From positions 1-5,673 of the forward strand of contig JASLJB010000006.1 in NCBI GenBank assembly GCA_030152605.1: DNA of 5,673 nucleotides. Direction: 5' to 3'. Shown piece after piece: positions 5,230 to 5,673 of the stretch; the stretch's first letter is position 1, and every line of letters begins with the position of its first letter. The stretch is from Acinetobacter sp. (GTDB lineage Bacteria > Pseudomonadota > Gammaproteobacteria > Pseudomonadales > Moraxellaceae). The notes below the pieces were generated by a model. It was not told the DNA's origin. It saw only the letters and a list, made by a program, of their open reading frames with translations, and did no database searches. The position numbers were made by a program, and so were the translations under genes.

Positions 5230-5673
5230 ATGAAGCACAAACCACACAGACCACAGCAACAACATTCACAAGTGCAGCAGCAACCAGCACAACAGCGACA
5301 GCAACAACAAAAAGTCATGTTGTCTATGCTCAGCCTGAGTGTGATCGCCGCGATGTCACATGCGCATGCACTGCAACCGATGAGTGATCAAGACCTACGT
5401 GCCATCAATGGACAAGATGGCATCAGCATGAATATCGGCTATAGCGAGGTCAAGATCGATGAAGTGGCGTGGGTTGACCAAGCTGGCAAGGCCAGTGGTG
5501 ACGGTGAGCAAGCGCTCAAAGCTGGACTTGGTAATGTGCAGATCAGTCGTGGTGCGTTGCCGAATGATCAAAAACTTGGCGCGGATGTGAAGTTTGATGT
5601 CTACTCATCGACCACCCAAGGCAAATCCACAGCAGGGATTAATTTAAACGTCGCATCCACTTTGGGTAAGTTG
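5230..5673 (+). CDS. Exported protein with Gln-rich signal-peptide extension, third gene of operon (3' end outside window)
   Basis: The frame is open from ATG 5230 to the window edge (148 residues). AAGGA (5218-5222) lies seven bases before this ATG, so it is preferred over the internal ATG at 5317, which lacks a ribosome site and would leave no basic n-region. Residues 1-28 are basic and glutamine-rich (13 Q between 9 and 27), an unusually long n-region. A hydrophobic core (29-42) and likely cleavage after AHA (45-47) follow. The mature start, LQPMSDQDLRAINGQDGISM (48-67), is the clearest form of the motif seen in the two upstream proteins and resembles the N-terminus of DUF6160-type exported proteins as I recall them. 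The remainder (68-148) is strand-like, with no recognised motif. It is probably a further Fil-locus envelope protein; size and C-terminus are unknown. Confidence 0.8.
   Translation, partial: MKHKPHRPQQQHSQVQQQPAQQRQQQQKVMLSMLSLSVIAAMSHAHALQPMSDQDLRAINGQDGISMNIGYSEVKIDEVAWVDQAGKASGDGEQALKAGLGNVQISRGALPNDQKLGADVKFDVYSSTTQGKSTAGINLNVASTLGKL

Noticed and set aside
1..5673. CRISPR array, insertion sequence or phage attachment site
   Set aside because: No regularly spaced long repeats, transposase-like protein, integrase or tRNA-end duplication is visible in the window.

Overview
The window looks like chromosomal DNA of an Acinetobacter or close Moraxellaceae relative. The best evidence is the 189-residue dCTP deaminase, whose sequence is of the Acinetobacter/Moraxellaceae type. 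A run of exported proteins starts right after it, in an order that recalls the Acinetobacter 'fil' (putative pilus assembly) locus behind apbC and dcd. That taxonomic and locus assignment comes from memory of these families, not from a search.

Layout from left to right. (1) Bases 1-84 are the last 27 codons of a plus-strand gene, probably apbC/mrp, followed by a strong hairpin. (2) A convergent minus-strand gene (136-699) encodes a DUF2062 membrane protein. (3) A gene-free stretch of about 400 bases (700-1103) separates it from a divergent plus-strand LysE/RhtB-type exporter (1104-1697). (4) dcd (1837-2406) follows and ends in a clear intrinsic terminator (2473-2507). (5) An AT-rich gap of 548 bases holds a good sigma70-like promoter (2691-2719) and a predicted leader of about 230 nt with short tandem repeats and hairpins. 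(6) Three closely spaced plus-strand genes (2955-4430, 4443-5156, and 5230 to the window edge) encode exported proteins. All three carry a signal peptide followed at once by the same short motif (L-x-x-hydrophobic-[SD]-[DN]-x-x-L-x-x-x-x-G-x-x-G).

The first half is housekeeping and transport: Fe-S carrier, DUF2062, metabolite export, and dUTP supply for dTMP synthesis. The second half appears to be one operon for envelope or surface proteins that probably work together. Their function is not evident from sequence alone. They are beta-rich-looking, carry paired cysteines, and one has an EF-hand-like calcium loop.

The main points for a second look are the shared N-terminal signature of the three exported proteins, a 9-base word (AGTGTTTAG) repeated only in intergenic DNA, RNA structures around the start and stop codons of the exported-protein operon, and a glutamine-rich signal-peptide extension on the third protein.
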